Notes under the pieces: generated by a model
The model's input: the letters and a program-made list of their open reading frames with translations, nothing else
What the model was told of the DNA's origin: nothing
The model's database searches: none
In this document: piece by piece, positions 18,545-28,420 of the stretch
Layout: the number at the start of each line of letters is the position of its first letter
Position numbering within the stretch: position 1 is the stretch's first letter
Program-made: the position numbers and the translations under genes
Source of the DNA: Amycolatopsis jiangsuensis
GTDB taxonomy: Bacteria; Actinomycetota; Actinomycetes; Mycobacteriales; Pseudonocardiaceae
NCBI RefSeq assembly: GCF_014204865.1
Contig: NZ_JACHMG010000001.1
Coordinates: forward strand, 5,358,501-5,422,500
Length of the DNA: 64,000 bases
Direction of reading: 5' to 3'

Positions 18545-21142
18545 ATGGACGCTTTCAACCCGACCACGAAGACCCAGCAGGCGATCTCGTCCGCGGCGCA
18601 GGCGGCCACCATGGCCGGCAATCCGCACGTGGCGGCGGCCCATCTGCTGGGAGCCCTGCTGGCGCAGGGCGAGGGGCTGACCGCTCCGCTGCTGACCGCG
18701 GTCGGGGCCGACCCGGAAGTGGTGCACAAGGAACTCGACCCGATCAGCCACGCCCTGCCGTCCGCGACCGGGGCCACCGTCTCGAGCCCGCAGTTCGACA
18801 CGAACGCGGTGAAATCGCTGACCCGGGCGCAGAAGCTCGCCACCGAACTGGGTGACGAGTACGTGTCGACCGAGCATCTGCTCGTCGGACTCGCCACCGA
18901 GGGCGGGCAGGTCGCCGACCTGCTGAAACGGCACGGCGCCACCCCGGAGGCACTGCGGGAGGCGTTCGCCAAGGTGCGTGGCTCGGCGCGGATCAGCAGC
19001 CCGGATCCGGAGAGCACGTTCAAGGCGCTGGAGAAGTACGGCGTCGACCTCACCGAGCGGGCCCGCGCAGGCGAGCTGGACCCGGTCATCGGCCGGGACA
19101 CCGAGATCCGCCGGGTGGTGCAGGTGCTTTCCCGGCGTACCAAGAACAATCCGGTGCTGATCGGCGAGCCGGGCGTCGGCAAGACCGCGATCGTGGAAGG
19201 CCTCGCCCAGCGGATCATCGCCGGGGACGTACCGGAGTCGTTGCGTGGCAAGCGGGTCGTGGCGCTCGACCTCGGGTCGATGGTGGCAGGCGCGAAGTAC
19301 CGCGGTGAGTTCGAGGAGCGGCTCAAGGCCGTGCTCAAGGAGATCACCGACTCCGCGGGTGAGGTCGTCACGTTCATCGACGAGCTGCACACGATCGTCG
19401 GCGCGGGCGCGTCCGGCGAGGGTGGCGCGATGGACGCGGGCAACATGATCAAGCCGATGCTGGCCCGCGGCGAGCTGCGCATGGTCGGCGCGACCACGCT
19501 CGACGAGTACCGCCAGCACATCGAGAAGGACGCCGCGCTGGAGCGGCGCTTCCAGCAAGTGCTGGTCGGCGAACCGTCGCCGGAGGACACCATCGCGATC
19601 CTGCGTGGCCTCAAGGAGCGGTACGAGGTGCACCACGGGGTGCGGATCACCGACGCCGCGCTGGTCGCCGCCAGCACGTTGTCCGACCGGTACATCACCG
19701 CGCGGTTCCTGCCGGACAAGGCGATCGACCTGGTCGACGAGGCGGCCTCCAAGTTGCGGATGGAGATCGACTCGCGGCCGGTGGAGATCGACGAGGTCGA
19801 GCGGGCCGTGCGGCGGATGGAGATCGAGGAGATGGCACTGTCCAAGGAGGACGATGCCGCCTCGCTCGAAAGGTTGACCGCGTTGCGTGGCGAGCTGGCC
19901 GAGAAGCGGGAGGAGCTGACCGGCCTGACCGCCCGCTGGCAGAACGAGAAGGGCTCCATCGAGCGCGTCCGCGAGCTGAAGGAGCAGCTGGAACAGCTGC
20001 GTGGCGAATCGGAGCGCGCCGAGCGCGACGGTGACCTCGGCAAGGCGGCGGAGCTGCGGTACGGCCGGATTCCGGCGCTGGAGAAGGAGTTCGAGGCCGC
20101 CACGGCCGCGAACGAGGTGAGCCAGCAGAACGTGATGCTCAAGGAGGAGGTCGGCGCGGACGACGTGGCCGACGTGGTCAGCGCGTGGACCGGGATCCCG
20201 GCCGGGCGGCTGCTGGAGGGCGAGACGGGCAAGCTGCTCCGGATGGAGCAGGAGCTGAACCGCCGCGTCATCGGGCAGGACCAGGCGGTGCAGGTCGTCG
20301 CGGACGCGGTGCGCCGCGCCCGGGCCGGCGTGGCCGACCCGGACCGGCCGACCGGCTCGTTCCTCTTCCTGGGCCCGACCGGGGTCGGCAAGACCGAGCT
20401 GGCCAAGGCGCTGGCGGAGTTCCTGTTCGACGACGAGCGCGCGATGCAGCGGATCGACATGAGCGAGTACTCCGAGAAGCATTCGGTGGCCCGCCTCGTC
20501 GGCGCGCCCCCGGGGTACGTCGGCTACGACCAGGGCGGTCAGCTGACCGAGGCGGTGCGGCGCCGTCCGTACACCGTGGTGCTGCTGGACGAGGTCGAGA
20601 AGGCGCACCCGGACGTGTTCGACGTGCTGCTGCAGGTGCTCGACGACGGCAGGCTGACCGACGGGCAGGGCCGGACGGTGGACTTCCGCAACACCATCCT
20701 CATCCTGACCTCGAACCTCGGTTCGCAGGCGATCGCCGACCCGGCGCTGGACGAGACGCAGCGCCGCGACGCGGTGCTGGAGGTCGTGCAGCGGCAGTTC
20801 AAACCGGAGTTCCTCAACCGGCTGGACGACATCGTGGTGTTCCACGCGCTCGGCACCGAGCAACTGACGTCCATTGTGGACATCCAGGTGGCCCGGCTGG
20901 CGCAGCGGCTCGCCCAGCGGCGGCTGCACCTGGACGTCACCGACGGTGCCCGGGAATGGCTGGCGCTCAACGGTTTCGACCCGATCTACGGCGCCCGCCC
21001 GCTGCGCCGCCTGGTGCAGTCGGCGATCGGCGACCGGCTGGCGAAGCACCTGCTGTCGGGCGAAGTCCGCGACGGCGACACCGTCCGGGTGGACATCCCG
21101 GAACTGGACGCCGGCGACGCACTGACGGTCGAACGCGCCTGA
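18545..21142 (+). CDS. clpB: ATP-dependent disaggregase ClpB
   Basis: 865 residues with ribosome site GAGGTGAGGG. Order: N-terminal Clp repeat domain (about 1-150), AAA1 with Walker A GEPGVGKT and the [21 protein letters not shown] loop, a coiled-coil middle domain (about 400-530), AAA2 with Walker A GPTGVGKT and [21 protein letters not shown], and a C-terminal small domain. It extracts proteins from aggregates together with DnaK/DnaJ. A HAIR operator upstream places it in the HspR regulon. Confidence 0.98.
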   Translation: MDAFNPTTKTQQAISSAAQAATMAGNPHVAAAHLLGALLAQGEGLTAPLLTAVGADPEVVHKELDPISHALPSATGATVSSPQFDTNAVKSLTRAQKLATELGDEYVSTEHLLVGLATEGGQVADLLKRHGATPEALREAFAKVRGSARISSPDPESTFKALEKYGVDLTERARAGELDPVIGRDTEIRRVVQVLSRRTKNNPVLIGEPGVGKTAIVEGLAQRIIAGDVPESLRGKRVVALDLGSMVAGAKYRGEFEERLKAVLKEITDSAGEVVTFIDELHTIVGAGASGEGGAMDAGNMIKPMLARGELRMVGATTLDEYRQHIEKDAALERRFQQVLVGEPSPEDTIAILRGLKERYEVHHGVRITDAALVAASTLSDRYITARFLPDKAIDLVDEAASKLRMEIDSRPVEIDEVERAVRRMEIEEMALSKEDDAASLERLTALRGELAEKREELTGLTARWQNEKGSIERVRELKEQLEQLRGESERAERDGDLGKAAELRYGRIPALEKEFEAATAANEVSQQNVMLKEEVGADDVADVVSAWTGIPAGRLLEGETGKLLRMEQELNRRVIGQDQAVQVVADAVRRARAGVADPDRPTGSFLFLGPTGVGKTELAKALAEFLFDDERAMQRIDMSEYSEKHSVARLVGAPPGYVGYDQGGQLTEAVRRRPYTVVLLDEVEKAHPDVFDVLLQVLDDGRLTDGQGRTVDFRNTILILTSNLGSQAIADPALDETQRRDAVLEVVQRQFKPEFLNRLDDIVVFHALGTEQLTSIVDIQVARLAQRLAQRRLHLDVTDGAREWLALNGFDPIYGARPLRRLVQSAIGDRLAKHLLSGEVRDGDTVRVDIPELDAGDALTVERA

Positions 21143-21145
21143 CCG

Positions 21146-21191
21146 GTGAACGGCCCTCCGTACGGGAATTTCCGCACGGAGGGCTGTTCAC
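21146..21191. terminator. Strong hairpin terminator after clpB
   Basis: GTGAAC-GCCCTCCGT pairs with ACGGAGGGC-GTTCAC with few mismatches around GAATTT, starting 4 bp after the clpB stop. A long, stable stem ending the clpB transcript. Confidence 0.8.
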
Positions 21192-21284
21192 GGTGGTGTC
21201 GCCGGCGCGGAACACCTGGCTCCCTTACGGTTAATCCTCCGGATGCCACAAGGAAAACCACCGTCCTCCGGCTAGCGTGATCAC

Positions 21285-22001
21285 ATGGCCCACGAGTCCA
21301 CGGCGCGGCGCGCGAGCTTCCCGGCAGGCGTCGCCTCGAACTGGGGTCTGGGCCTGCGCCGGATCTCCGAGATCGACGCGGCGATCTACCTGGCCAGCTG
21401 CGGTACTCCGGGTCCGGAGCGGGACCGGTTGCTGGAGATCATCGAGCCGACCAACGACCTGTACTGGGTGCGGCCGGATAACGGGCTGCGGTCTCTCGTT
21501 CTCCAGGAGAATTTGGCGTCGGCGATCGTTCACTACGAGCCGTTGGTCGTACCAGGGCTCGTGCAAGTGGAAGGCTATGCACGTGCGCTCTACGAGGATG
21601 CCGGCCATCGCCCCGATCGGGTCGATCGACTGACGGACCGGCGGATGAAGCGGCAGGATCTGCTCCAGCGCTTGGAGCCGCCGCGCTGCACTTTCCTGAT
21701 CCGCGAGGCCGTACTGGACACCGTTGTCGAATCACCACGCATCATGCACGAACAACTGCAGTACCTGCTTCTGTCCGCCAATCTGCCACACTGTGCTGTC
21801 CGAGTTGTCCCGCATCCGGCTGCGCCACGTGGATCAAGAGCAGCTACGGCGGCGAGAACCACAGTTGCCGGTGCTCGCGTCGTCCGTGGCGCACCGAGGA
21901 TTAGCCGATTTGTCGACCTGTCGAGGACGATTGCCCCCGAAAAGGGGCGCGCCGACACGGTGCGGGCGGACGGGTGCGCGGGCCGGGCAGCGATACCCTG
22001 A
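21285..22001 (+). pseudogene. Decayed DUF5753-type regulator with DUF397-like remnant
   Basis: The frame (238 codons) contains a good DUF5753 domain from about residue 25 to 178: ISEIDAAIYLASCGTPGPERDRLL, SAIVHYEPLVVPGLVQVEGYARALYEDAG, and PPRCTFLIREAVLDTVVESP. The expected N-terminal helix-turn-helix is reduced to its last helix. After the strand HCAVRVVP the normal C-terminus is lost and the frame reads through unrelated sequence. In another frame, bases 21830-21868 encode WIKSSYGGENHSC, like the start of a DUF397 protein, the usual partner of these regulators. I infer deletions that fused and inactivated a regulator/DUF397 pair. Confidence 0.6.
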
Positions 22002-22006
22002 CCGGC

Positions 22007-23224
22007 GTGGGTATTTCGGCGTGGATCTGGTTCGTCGTCGCCGCCGTCGCGCTGGTGGCGGGCCTCGGCCTGCTGTTCGCGGACCGGGCCAAGGAGGGCT
22101 CGCGCAACCGCGAGCGGATGCGCTGGGCCCAGCTGCGCGGATGGCAGTTCGTGGAAGAGGACGAGCGGCTGCCGCGGCAGTGGTCCAGTGGCGCGATCGG
22201 CTACTTCGGCGCGGACGCCGCGGTCAACGTGGTGGCCGGCTCGACCTTCACCTCCGACGGCCGCCGTCCGGTGTTCATCTTCGACATCGAGTCACAGGGC
22301 CAGATCCCGGCCGTCGTCGTGGCCGTGCGCTGCAACAAGACGCATCGGGTGCCGGTGGAGATGTGGCTGTCCAGTGTGCCGTTCCAGCGCGAGGACATGC
22401 CCGAGATGCTCGGCCCGATCGGCCAGCGCTACGCCTTCGCCGACGACGCCGAGGGTGCCCGACAGGTGATCACCCAGGACCTGGTCGATGCCGCCGACCA
22501 GCTCGGCGGCGACGTGGGCGTGGCCTGGCTGGAGAACGAGTGGGTGCTCGCGAGCGTGGTCCCCGGCGCCGGCCCGTCCCGGCTCGAGCGCCTGCTGCGT
22601 GACCTGGGCGAGATCGCCGACATCGTCGACCCGTTCGACGAGGACTACGACACCGGCCGCACCTGGACCCCCGCGGGCGGCACCCCCGCCCCGGCCACGT
22701 CCGCTGCGGCTGCCGGTACCCCGGCCTCGGCTTCTGGTAGCCCGGCCGCCGGTGTACCCGCCACGGACCCGCGGACCCAGGCCCTCGACCCGCGCAGCCA
22801 GCCTCCGGGCTCGGCCCCCCGGCCCTCCGGCCCGGCCCGCTCCGAGGGCGACCGGCGGCTGCACGAGGGCTCGTCGCCCCAGTCGGGTCCCCGACCCGGC
22901 GACCGGCGGGTCCACGAGGGCACGCCGCCCCAGTCAGGCCCGGCCACCCACGCCGAGGCCGACCGCCGCCCCCCTGCCGACGCGGGCCGCCGTACCCAGG
23001 CCTTCGACACCTCCGCCGCCCGGGAATTCGGCTCCGCCCCGATCACCCAGGCCACGTCGCCGTCGGACACGCACGCGACCGCTCCGGTGGAAGCCCAGTC
23101 CCCGGCCGACACCCGAGCGACCGAGCGGCAGCCGTCCCCGCCGGAGCCCCGCACGCCCTCGAACGGCCCGAGCACCCACGGTTCGATCCCGGCCCAGTCC
23201 CCGGAGAAGAACGAGGAACCCTGA
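22007..23224 (+). CDS. Membrane-anchored protein with Pro-rich disordered C-terminus
   Basis: About 405 residues from the GTG at 22007. Residues 3-25 (SAWIWFVVAAVALVAGLGLLF) form an N-terminal membrane helix. A folded cytoplasmic domain of about 190 residues follows (MRWAQLRGWQFVEEDERLPRQW; VAVRCNKTHRVPVEMWLSS). The remaining 190 or so residues are Pro/Ala/Ser/Thr-rich with DRR and Q-A repeats and look disordered. It resembles in layout the conserved mycobacterial protein near clpB/pyrE (Rv0383c). Function unknown. A hairpin follows the stop. Confidence 0.75.
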   Translation: MGISAWIWFVVAAVALVAGLGLLFADRAKEGSRNRERMRWAQLRGWQFVEEDERLPRQWSSGAIGYFGADAAVNVVAGSTFTSDGRRPVFIFDIESQGQIPAVVVAVRCNKTHRVPVEMWLSSVPFQREDMPEMLGPIGQRYAFADDAEGARQVITQDLVDAADQLGGDVGVAWLENEWVLASVVPGAGPSRLERLLRDLGEIADIVDPFDEDYDTGRTWTPAGGTPAPATSAAAAGTPASASGSPAAGVPATDPRTQALDPRSQPPGSAPRPSGPARSEGDRRLHEGSSPQSGPRPGDRRVHEGTPPQSGPATHAEADRRPPADAGRRTQAFDTSAAREFGSAPITQATSPSDTHATAPVEAQSPADTRATERQPSPPEPRTPSNGPSTHGSIPAQSPEKNEEP

Positions 23225-23265
23225 CCGGCCGTCGTCTTCGGGCCGGTGGGCCTGGCGGAGGGTAG

Positions 23266-23282
23266 ACCGTCCGGCGGACGGT
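23266..23282. terminator. Short hairpin between convergent genes
   Basis: ACCGTCC and GGACGGT pair around GGC, between the stop at 23224 and the convergent stop at 23334. Plausible bidirectional terminator, short stem. Confidence 0.45.
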
Positions 23283-23333
23283 TGGCGCCGCCCGCCGCCG
23301 GCGGGGAACGCGGAAGCCTGACCGGCTGTCGGC

Positions 23334-24236
23334 TCAGGCCGGGGTGACTGCCACTGGGGGCACCGTCCAGCCGTCGGCTGGTACCGCCCAGCGGTTGGTC
23401 GGCAGATGATGGCCCAGTGCTTGAACCGTGGGGTGTGGGGACTGGGCCGGCACCGGGGCTAGCTCGGCGGTGGTGTCGAGGTGCGTGGTGTCCGGGTGCG
23501 GGGCGAGGGTGGTCAGCTCGTCGAGGCTGAGCTGACCGTGGAACGCCTGGAGTGGCTCCGGGGGAAGCCGCACGGCCGCGACGGGGCCGAGCGCAGGTGT
23601 GCCGTCGGGGTCGGCGTGCGGATGGCCCACGTCCAGCGTGCCGGTGAACTGGCCGGGTGCGTGGCCGTCCGGTTTCGCCGACGTCGGGGCTGGCTCGCGG
23701 GCGTCCACCACGGAGGAGGTCAGGTGCGCGTCGAGGTCACCGGCGAACCGGCCGATGAGGTCGGCCCCGGCCGACAGTTCTTGAGGCGCGTCGTGGGTGG
23801 GAACGTCGTCAGGAACGCTGCCCTCGAGCGAGGGCAGGTCCACGCCGGGCTGGGCTGACGCGGCGCCCGGCTCGGCGAGCAGCAGCGCCGACGGTGCCGC
23901 GCCGGCAGCCATCGGGATCACCGACGGTGCCGGGCCGGCGGCTACCGGGGCCATCGACGGTGCCGGGCCGGCGGCTACCGGGGCCATCGACGGTGCCGGG
24001 CCGGCGGCCACCGGGGCCATCGACGGTGCCGGGCCGGCGGCCACCGGGGCCATCGACGGTGCCGCGTCGGCGGCTACCGGGGCCATCGACGGTGCCGCGT
24101 CGGCGGCTACCGGGGCCATCGACGGTGCCGCGTCGGCGGCTACCGAGCCCACCGAGCCCACCGGGACCACCGCCGGTGCCGCACCGACTGCCACCCGGGC
24201 CGGTTCGCCGGGCGGCCGCTTGGTGTGCTTGCCCAT
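23334..24236 (-). CDS. Repeat-containing Ala/Pro-rich protein, unknown function
   Basis: 300 residues from the ATG at 24236 (protein begins [11 protein letters not shown]). Residues of about 30-107 are an 11-residue tandem repeat, [11 protein letters not shown] or [11 protein letters not shown], encoded by the 33-bp repeat. The C-terminal 190 residues are non-repetitive and hydrophilic ([37 protein letters not shown]). No signal peptide, no known domain. Both strands are open through the repeat; this strand is preferred because the downstream segment looks protein-like and the start is clean. Moderately sure it is a gene. Confidence 0.5.
   Translation of the reverse strand: MGKHTKRPPGEPARVAVGAAPAVVPVGSVGSVAADAAPSMAPVAADAAPSMAPVAADAAPSMAPVAAGPAPSMAPVAAGPAPSMAPVAAGPAPSMAPVAAGPAPSVIPMAAGAAPSALLLAEPGAASAQPGVDLPSLEGSVPDDVPTHDAPQELSAGADLIGRFAGDLDAHLTSSVVDAREPAPTSAKPDGHAPGQFTGTLDVGHPHADPDGTPALGPVAAVRLPPEPLQAFHGQLSLDELTTLAPHPDTTHLDTTAELAPVPAQSPHPTVQALGHHLPTNRWAVPADGWTVPPVAVTPA
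23917..24147. repeat. 33-bp tandem repeat, six clean units plus one degenerate
   Basis: Units of 33 bp, each beginning GCCATCGACGGTGCCG on the + strand, run from 23950 to 24147; a degenerate unit precedes them at 23917-23949. Units differ mainly at GGGCCGG versus GCGTCGG and at CTACC versus CCACC, so there are two sequence subtypes in blocks, as expected from unit duplication. Multiples of three preserve the reading frame of the overlapping gene. Confidence 0.85.
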
Positions 24237-24297
24237 GGGCCGGACCCTACGTCGTGAGCTGCGCGGACGCACGGGTCCAGGCACTAGGTTCACTCTC

Positions 24298-25065
24298 ATG
24301 ACCACCACCGCCGTGATCACCGGGGCCACTGCCGGGATCGGTGCCCAGTTCGCCCGCCGGCTCGCCGCCGAAAAGTACGGCCTCGTGCTCGTCGCCCGTG
24401 ATGAGCAGCGGCTGGCCGCCTTCGCCGACGAGCTGCGGGCGCAGTACCACGTCGAGGTCGAAGTGCTGCCCGCCGATCTGTCCGAAGTGGACGGCCGGGG
24501 CCGGGTTGCCGGGCTGCTCGCCGACCGGCCGGTCGGCCTGCTCGTGAACAACGCCGGGTTCGGCCTCGGCGGCCGGTTCTGGGAGGTTCCACCGGACGCG
24601 CTGCAACGCCAGCTCGACGTGAACGTCACCGCCGTCCTGCAGCTCACCCGCGCGGTCCTGCCGAGCATGATCGAACGCGGCCGCGGCGACGTGATCAACG
24701 TGTCCAGCGTGGCCGGCTTCTTCTCCGGCCGCGGCTCGACCTACACCGCGAGCAAGAACTGGGTCACGTCGTTCACCGAGGGCATCGCGACGTCGCTGCC
24801 GTCCGGGGTGCGGATGATGGCCCTGTGCCCCGGGTTCACGGTCACCGAGTTCCACGAGCGCGCCGGCCTGCCCAAGGAGGGGCCGAAGGCGTTGTGGCTG
24901 GGTGTGGAGCAGGTGGTCGACGAGGCACTGGCCGACCTTCGCCGCGGCAAGGTGATCTCGGTGCCGAGCCTGCCGTACAAGGCGTTGGTCGCGGTCGGCG
25001 GACTGCTGCCGCGTGGGCTCCTGCGCCGGCTTTCCGGCGCGGTCGGCAACCGCGGCCGGACCTGA
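24298..25065 (+). CDS. Short-chain dehydrogenase/reductase
   Basis: 255 residues. The classical SDR motifs are TGATAGIG (cofactor loop), NNAG in [12 protein letters not shown], catalytic Ser in NVSSVAGF, and YTASK for the Tyr/Lys pair, followed by [10 protein letters not shown]. The layout matches SDRs of the DltE/YqjQ type that act on lipophilic or unknown carbonyl substrates with NADP(H). The C-terminal 40 residues contain a hydrophobic stretch ([16 protein letters not shown]), possibly membrane-associating. Divergent from the repeat protein. Confidence 0.88.
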   Translation: MTTTAVITGATAGIGAQFARRLAAEKYGLVLVARDEQRLAAFADELRAQYHVEVEVLPADLSEVDGRGRVAGLLADRPVGLLVNNAGFGLGGRFWEVPPDALQRQLDVNVTAVLQLTRAVLPSMIERGRGDVINVSSVAGFFSGRGSTYTASKNWVTSFTEGIATSLPSGVRMMALCPGFTVTEFHERAGLPKEGPKALWLGVEQVVDEALADLRRGKVISVPSLPYKALVAVGGLLPRGLLRRLSGAVGNRGRT

Positions 25066-25142
25066 GGTAGGGCTGTCCCCACCCGGACCCGGCGAGCTGG
25101 CACCAGGGTGCGCACCGCCGTCGATGCCTAGCGTTGTGCCCC

Positions 25143-25883
25143 ATGGAGAACGAGGCGGTGCGGCTGCTGGCCGTGCGGAAGCACTACGGGCAGGTGGCTG
25201 CGCTCGACGGAGTCGACCTGTCGTTCCCGCGCGGAGGTTTCACTGCGGTGATGGGTCCGTCCGGTTCGGGCAAGAGCACCTTCCTGCACTGCGCCGCGGG
25301 CCTCGACCGGCCGACGAGCGGTTCGGTGCACCTGGACGGCCAGGATCTCGCGGAACTCTCGGAAACGCGGCTGACGAAGCTGCGCCGGGACCGGATCGGC
25401 TTCGTGTTCCAGGCGTTCAATCTGCTGCCGGCGCTCACCGTCGCGCAGAACGTGGAGCTTCCGTTGCGGCTCGCCGGCCGCCGGGTCAACAGCAAGCACG
25501 TCACGCGGATGCTCGCGCACGTCGGCCTGGCCGAACGCCGTCGGCGTCTGCCGGGTGAGCTGTCCGGCGGTCAGCAGCAACGCGTGGCCATCGCACGCGC
25601 GCTCGTGACGCGTCCCGCGGTGCTCTTCGCCGACGAACCCACCGGCGCGCTCGACACGCGTACCGCGGCCGAAATCCTGGCGCTGTTGCGCGAATCCGTC
25701 CGAAGCGGACTTACGGTGGTGATGGTGACGCACGATCCCGTCGCCGCCGCACACGCTGACCGCGTGGTCTTCCTCGCCGACGGCCGCGTCGCCGGTGAGC
25801 TGACGGGTCCGACGCCTGGAGTTGTCGCAGAGCGCATGACGCACTTGGGCGCGTGGGCCGGTACCGCTGCGGTAGGTGCGTAA
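25143..25883 (+). CDS. ABC exporter ATPase, MacB/LolD type
   Basis: 246 residues from the ATG at 25143. Walker A GPSGSGKS, Q-loop FVFQAFNLLP, signature LSGGQQQR, Walker B VLFADEPTGALD and H-loop VTHDP are all intact. The sequence class is that of the FtsX/MacB-type exporters. The stop overlaps the start of the permease gene (TAATG), so the two form one unit. Confidence 0.95.
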   Translation: MENEAVRLLAVRKHYGQVAALDGVDLSFPRGGFTAVMGPSGSGKSTFLHCAAGLDRPTSGSVHLDGQDLAELSETRLTKLRRDRIGFVFQAFNLLPALTVAQNVELPLRLAGRRVNSKHVTRMLAHVGLAERRRRLPGELSGGQQQRVAIARALVTRPAVLFADEPTGALDTRTAAEILALLRESVRSGLTVVMVTHDPVAAAHADRVVFLADGRVAGELTGPTPGVVAERMTHLGAWAGTAAVGA

Positions 25884-28384
25884 TGCTCCGGCTCGCGCTG
25901 CGTACGCTTCGGCTGCGCAAAGGTGGTTTCCTCGCGACCTTCGTGGCCGCTTTCCTCGGTGCTGTCATCGTGTCTGCGTGCGGCGGTCTCATGGAGACCG
26001 GCATTCGCGCCGACGCCCCTCCTCAGCGGCTCGCGGCCGCACCGATCGTCGTTTCGGGGCAACAGGAATTCGAGCTGTCCAAGCGTGGTCCTTCCGAAGA
26101 TGACGACGACACCGAAACGGCCGCGCTACCCGAACGCGTGCACTTGGATCCCGCGCTCGCTGAAAAGATCCGCGCGACACCTGGTGTGTCCACTGTGGTC
26201 AGCGACGTGACTGTGCCGGTCGTGATGGACGGCGGGCGAGTCGCCGGTCACGCTTGGGACTCCGCCGTGCTCGCGCCGTACACGCTCACCGCGGGGCACG
26301 CTCCGCGTGACGGTGAGGTCGTAGTGGCCGCAGTGGGTGCGAAGCCGGGTGACACGGTCCAGCTCGCTGCGCGCGGCACCACCGGTAGCTACCGTGTCGC
26401 CGGCGTGGCCGCCGCGCGCACCACTGCCGAGCCCACCGTCTTCTTCACCGCTGCGGAAGCGGCGCGCTTAGCCGGTCACGAGGTCGACGCTTTCGGCGTC
26501 TTCACGACCGCTGACCCCAATACTGTCGCCGCGCAGTTGAACCTCGGTGACGGTGTCGTCGCCCGCACCGGCGACGACCGCGGTTACGCGGAGTTTCCAC
26601 AGGCTTCCAACGAGGGCACCAACCTCGTGGTCCTCTCGGCAGTCTCCGGCGGCCTGTCCGTGCTCGTCGCGCTGTTCGTCATCGCGACCACGCTCGGGTT
26701 GGCGACGCAACAACGCCGGCGTGAGCTCGCGCTGTTGCGCGCCATCGGTACGACACCGCGACAGCTGCGACGGATGGTGCTCGGCGAGGCGGTGGTGATC
26801 GGCCTGCTCGCGATCGGCGCGGCCGCGGCCCTCGGACCACTGCTCGGCAAGTGGCTCTTCGGACGGCTGACCGAAGCCGATGTGGTGCCTGACGTCGTCC
26901 GGTTCCACCAGGGCTGGCTGCCGATGACCGTCGCGGCCGGCGCGGCGCTGCTCGCGGTGGTAATCGCGGCGTCCGTCGCAGCGCGGCGGGTGAGCCGCAT
27001 CCGCCCGACCGAGGCGCTGGCCGAGGCGACGGTGGAACGGCGGTGGCTGACGCCGTTGCGTCTGGTGGTCGCAGCGCTGTGCTTCGGCGGTGGTGCGGCG
27101 CTCAGCATCGTCACGGTCGCCGTCATGACCGGCCCGGTCGCAGCCAGCACAGCGGGGCCCGCGGTGATGCTGTGGGCGATCGGGGTCGCGGCGATCGGCC
27201 CGGGCGTCACGAAGCTGGTGGCGGTCCTGCTGCACGGCCCGGTGCGACTGGTCAGCGGAGTGACCGGCTGGCTCGCGCTCGCCAACACCCGCACCGCTGC
27301 CACCCGGGTGTCCGGTGCCGTCACTCCGATCATGCTCGCGGTGGGCATCGCGACCGCCAACATCTACCTGCAGACGACCCAGCAGGCGGTCTCGCAGCAG
27401 GCGTTCACCGAGGACCTGCGTGCCGACGCCGTGGTCGCCGCCCCGGCCGGCGTCAGTCCGGACCTGCTCCGGCGGGTGCGGCAGACGCCGGGCGTCGCCG
27501 CTGCTTCCGAGTATGTGACCAGCACGGTCTTCGTCACCGAGCCGTACGACGAGAGCCAGAACGACGACGGCCACCCCGCGCTCGGCCTCACCACCGGGGG
27601 CGCCGCGTCGGCGACGTCCGCGACCGTCAGCGCAGGCAGCCTCGACGCGCTCACCGGCCAGACCATCGCGCTCCCGGACACGGTCGCGTCCGAGTTGCAC
27701 CGCGGAGTCGGCGACTCGATCACGCTCCGGCTCGGTGACGGGCAGGAAACGACCGTTCGCGTCGTCGCGCTCCTCAGTCAGCGCCCCGGCTTCGAGACGA
27801 TGCTCTTCCCCACGCCGCTGCTCGCTTCGCACACCACCGCCGGTCTCGCGTCGCAGGTGCTGGTGCGTGCCGAACCCGGCGTCGACCAGGCCCGGCTCAC
27901 GGCGAGCCTCACCGCGGCCACCGCCGGACAGCCGGTGTCGGTCGGCGACCGCGCGAGCCTGCTGGCCGGCCATGCCTCGGAAGACGAAGTCGGCGCGTGG
28001 GTCAACTACCTGATGATCGCCATGATCATCGGCTACACCGTGATCTCCGTGGTGAACACGCTCGTGATGGCGACCGCTCGCCGTCGCCGCGAGTTCGGAC
28101 TGCAACGCCTCGGCGGCTTCACCCGAACGCAGGTGCTGCGCATGGCAGGCGTCGAGGGCGGCTTGGTCGCGGCCATCGGCGTGGTGCTCGGAACGGTGGT
28201 TTCGGCGGGTTCGATCGTGCCGTTCTGCTTGGTGGCCACGGGCTCACCACTGCCGATCGGCCCGATCGGGGTGTACGCCGCGGTGGTCGCCATCGCCGGT
28301 GTGCTCGCGTTGTTCGCTTCGCTGGTGCCTGCCTGGGCGGCCACCCGTGCGCGGCCGGTGACCGCCGTCTCCCTCGGCGAGTGA
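25883..28384 (+). CDS. ABC exporter permease with two FtsX domains
   Basis: 833 residues from the ATG at 25883, which overlaps the ATPase stop. One N-terminal helix (FLATFVAAFLGAVIVSACGG), a large extracytoplasmic domain, a first three-helix FtsX core (about 255-375, with RRRELALLRAIGTTPRQLRRM), a central helical pair, a second extracytoplasmic domain, and a last FtsX core (RRREFGLQRLGGFTRTQVLRM). This layout is common for actinobacterial exporters of peptides, lipoproteins or antibiotics. The first third uses more T/A-ending codons than neighbouring core genes, a possible sign of more recent arrival. Confidence 0.9.
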   Translation: MLRLALRTLRLRKGGFLATFVAAFLGAVIVSACGGLMETGIRADAPPQRLAAAPIVVSGQQEFELSKRGPSEDDDDTETAALPERVHLDPALAEKIRATPGVSTVVSDVTVPVVMDGGRVAGHAWDSAVLAPYTLTAGHAPRDGEVVVAAVGAKPGDTVQLAARGTTGSYRVAGVAAARTTAEPTVFFTAAEAARLAGHEVDAFGVFTTADPNTVAAQLNLGDGVVARTGDDRGYAEFPQASNEGTNLVVLSAVSGGLSVLVALFVIATTLGLATQQRRRELALLRAIGTTPRQLRRMVLGEAVVIGLLAIGAAAALGPLLGKWLFGRLTEADVVPDVVRFHQGWLPMTVAAGAALLAVVIAASVAARRVSRIRPTEALAEATVERRWLTPLRLVVAALCFGGGAALSIVTVAVMTGPVAASTAGPAVMLWAIGVAAIGPGVTKLVAVLLHGPVRLVSGVTGWLALANTRTAATRVSGAVTPIMLAVGIATANIYLQTTQQAVSQQAFTEDLRADAVVAAPAGVSPDLLRRVRQTPGVAAASEYVTSTVFVTEPYDESQNDDGHPALGLTTGGAASATSATVSAGSLDALTGQTIALPDTVASELHRGVGDSITLRLGDGQETTVRVVALLSQRPGFETMLFPTPLLASHTTAGLASQVLVRAEPGVDQARLTASLTAATAGQPVSVGDRASLLAGHASEDEVGAWVNYLMIAMIIGYTVISVVNTLVMATARRRREFGLQRLGGFTRTQVLRMAGVEGGLVAAIGVVLGTVVSAGSIVPFCLVATGSPLPIGPIGVYAAVVAIAGVLALFASLVPAWAATRARPVTAVSLGE

Positions 28385-28420
28385 CGCGCTCGCGCGGAGG
28401 CGTGTGTAAGACTCTCGGCC

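Noticed and set aside
18347..21049. A 900-codon open frame antisense to clpB
   Set aside because: It mirrors the intact clpB gene and reads as Arg/His/Gln-rich sequence with no domain; it arises from the very high third-position GC.
23917..24147. CRISPR array
   Set aside because: The repeats are directly adjacent with no spacers and keep a reading frame; it is a coding tandem repeat.
23797..24297. An N-terminal extension of the SDR gene through the repeat region
   Set aside because: The frame is open upstream of the SDR, but the SDR family begins at the cofactor motif just after ATG 24298, and the extension would be repeat-derived low complexity.
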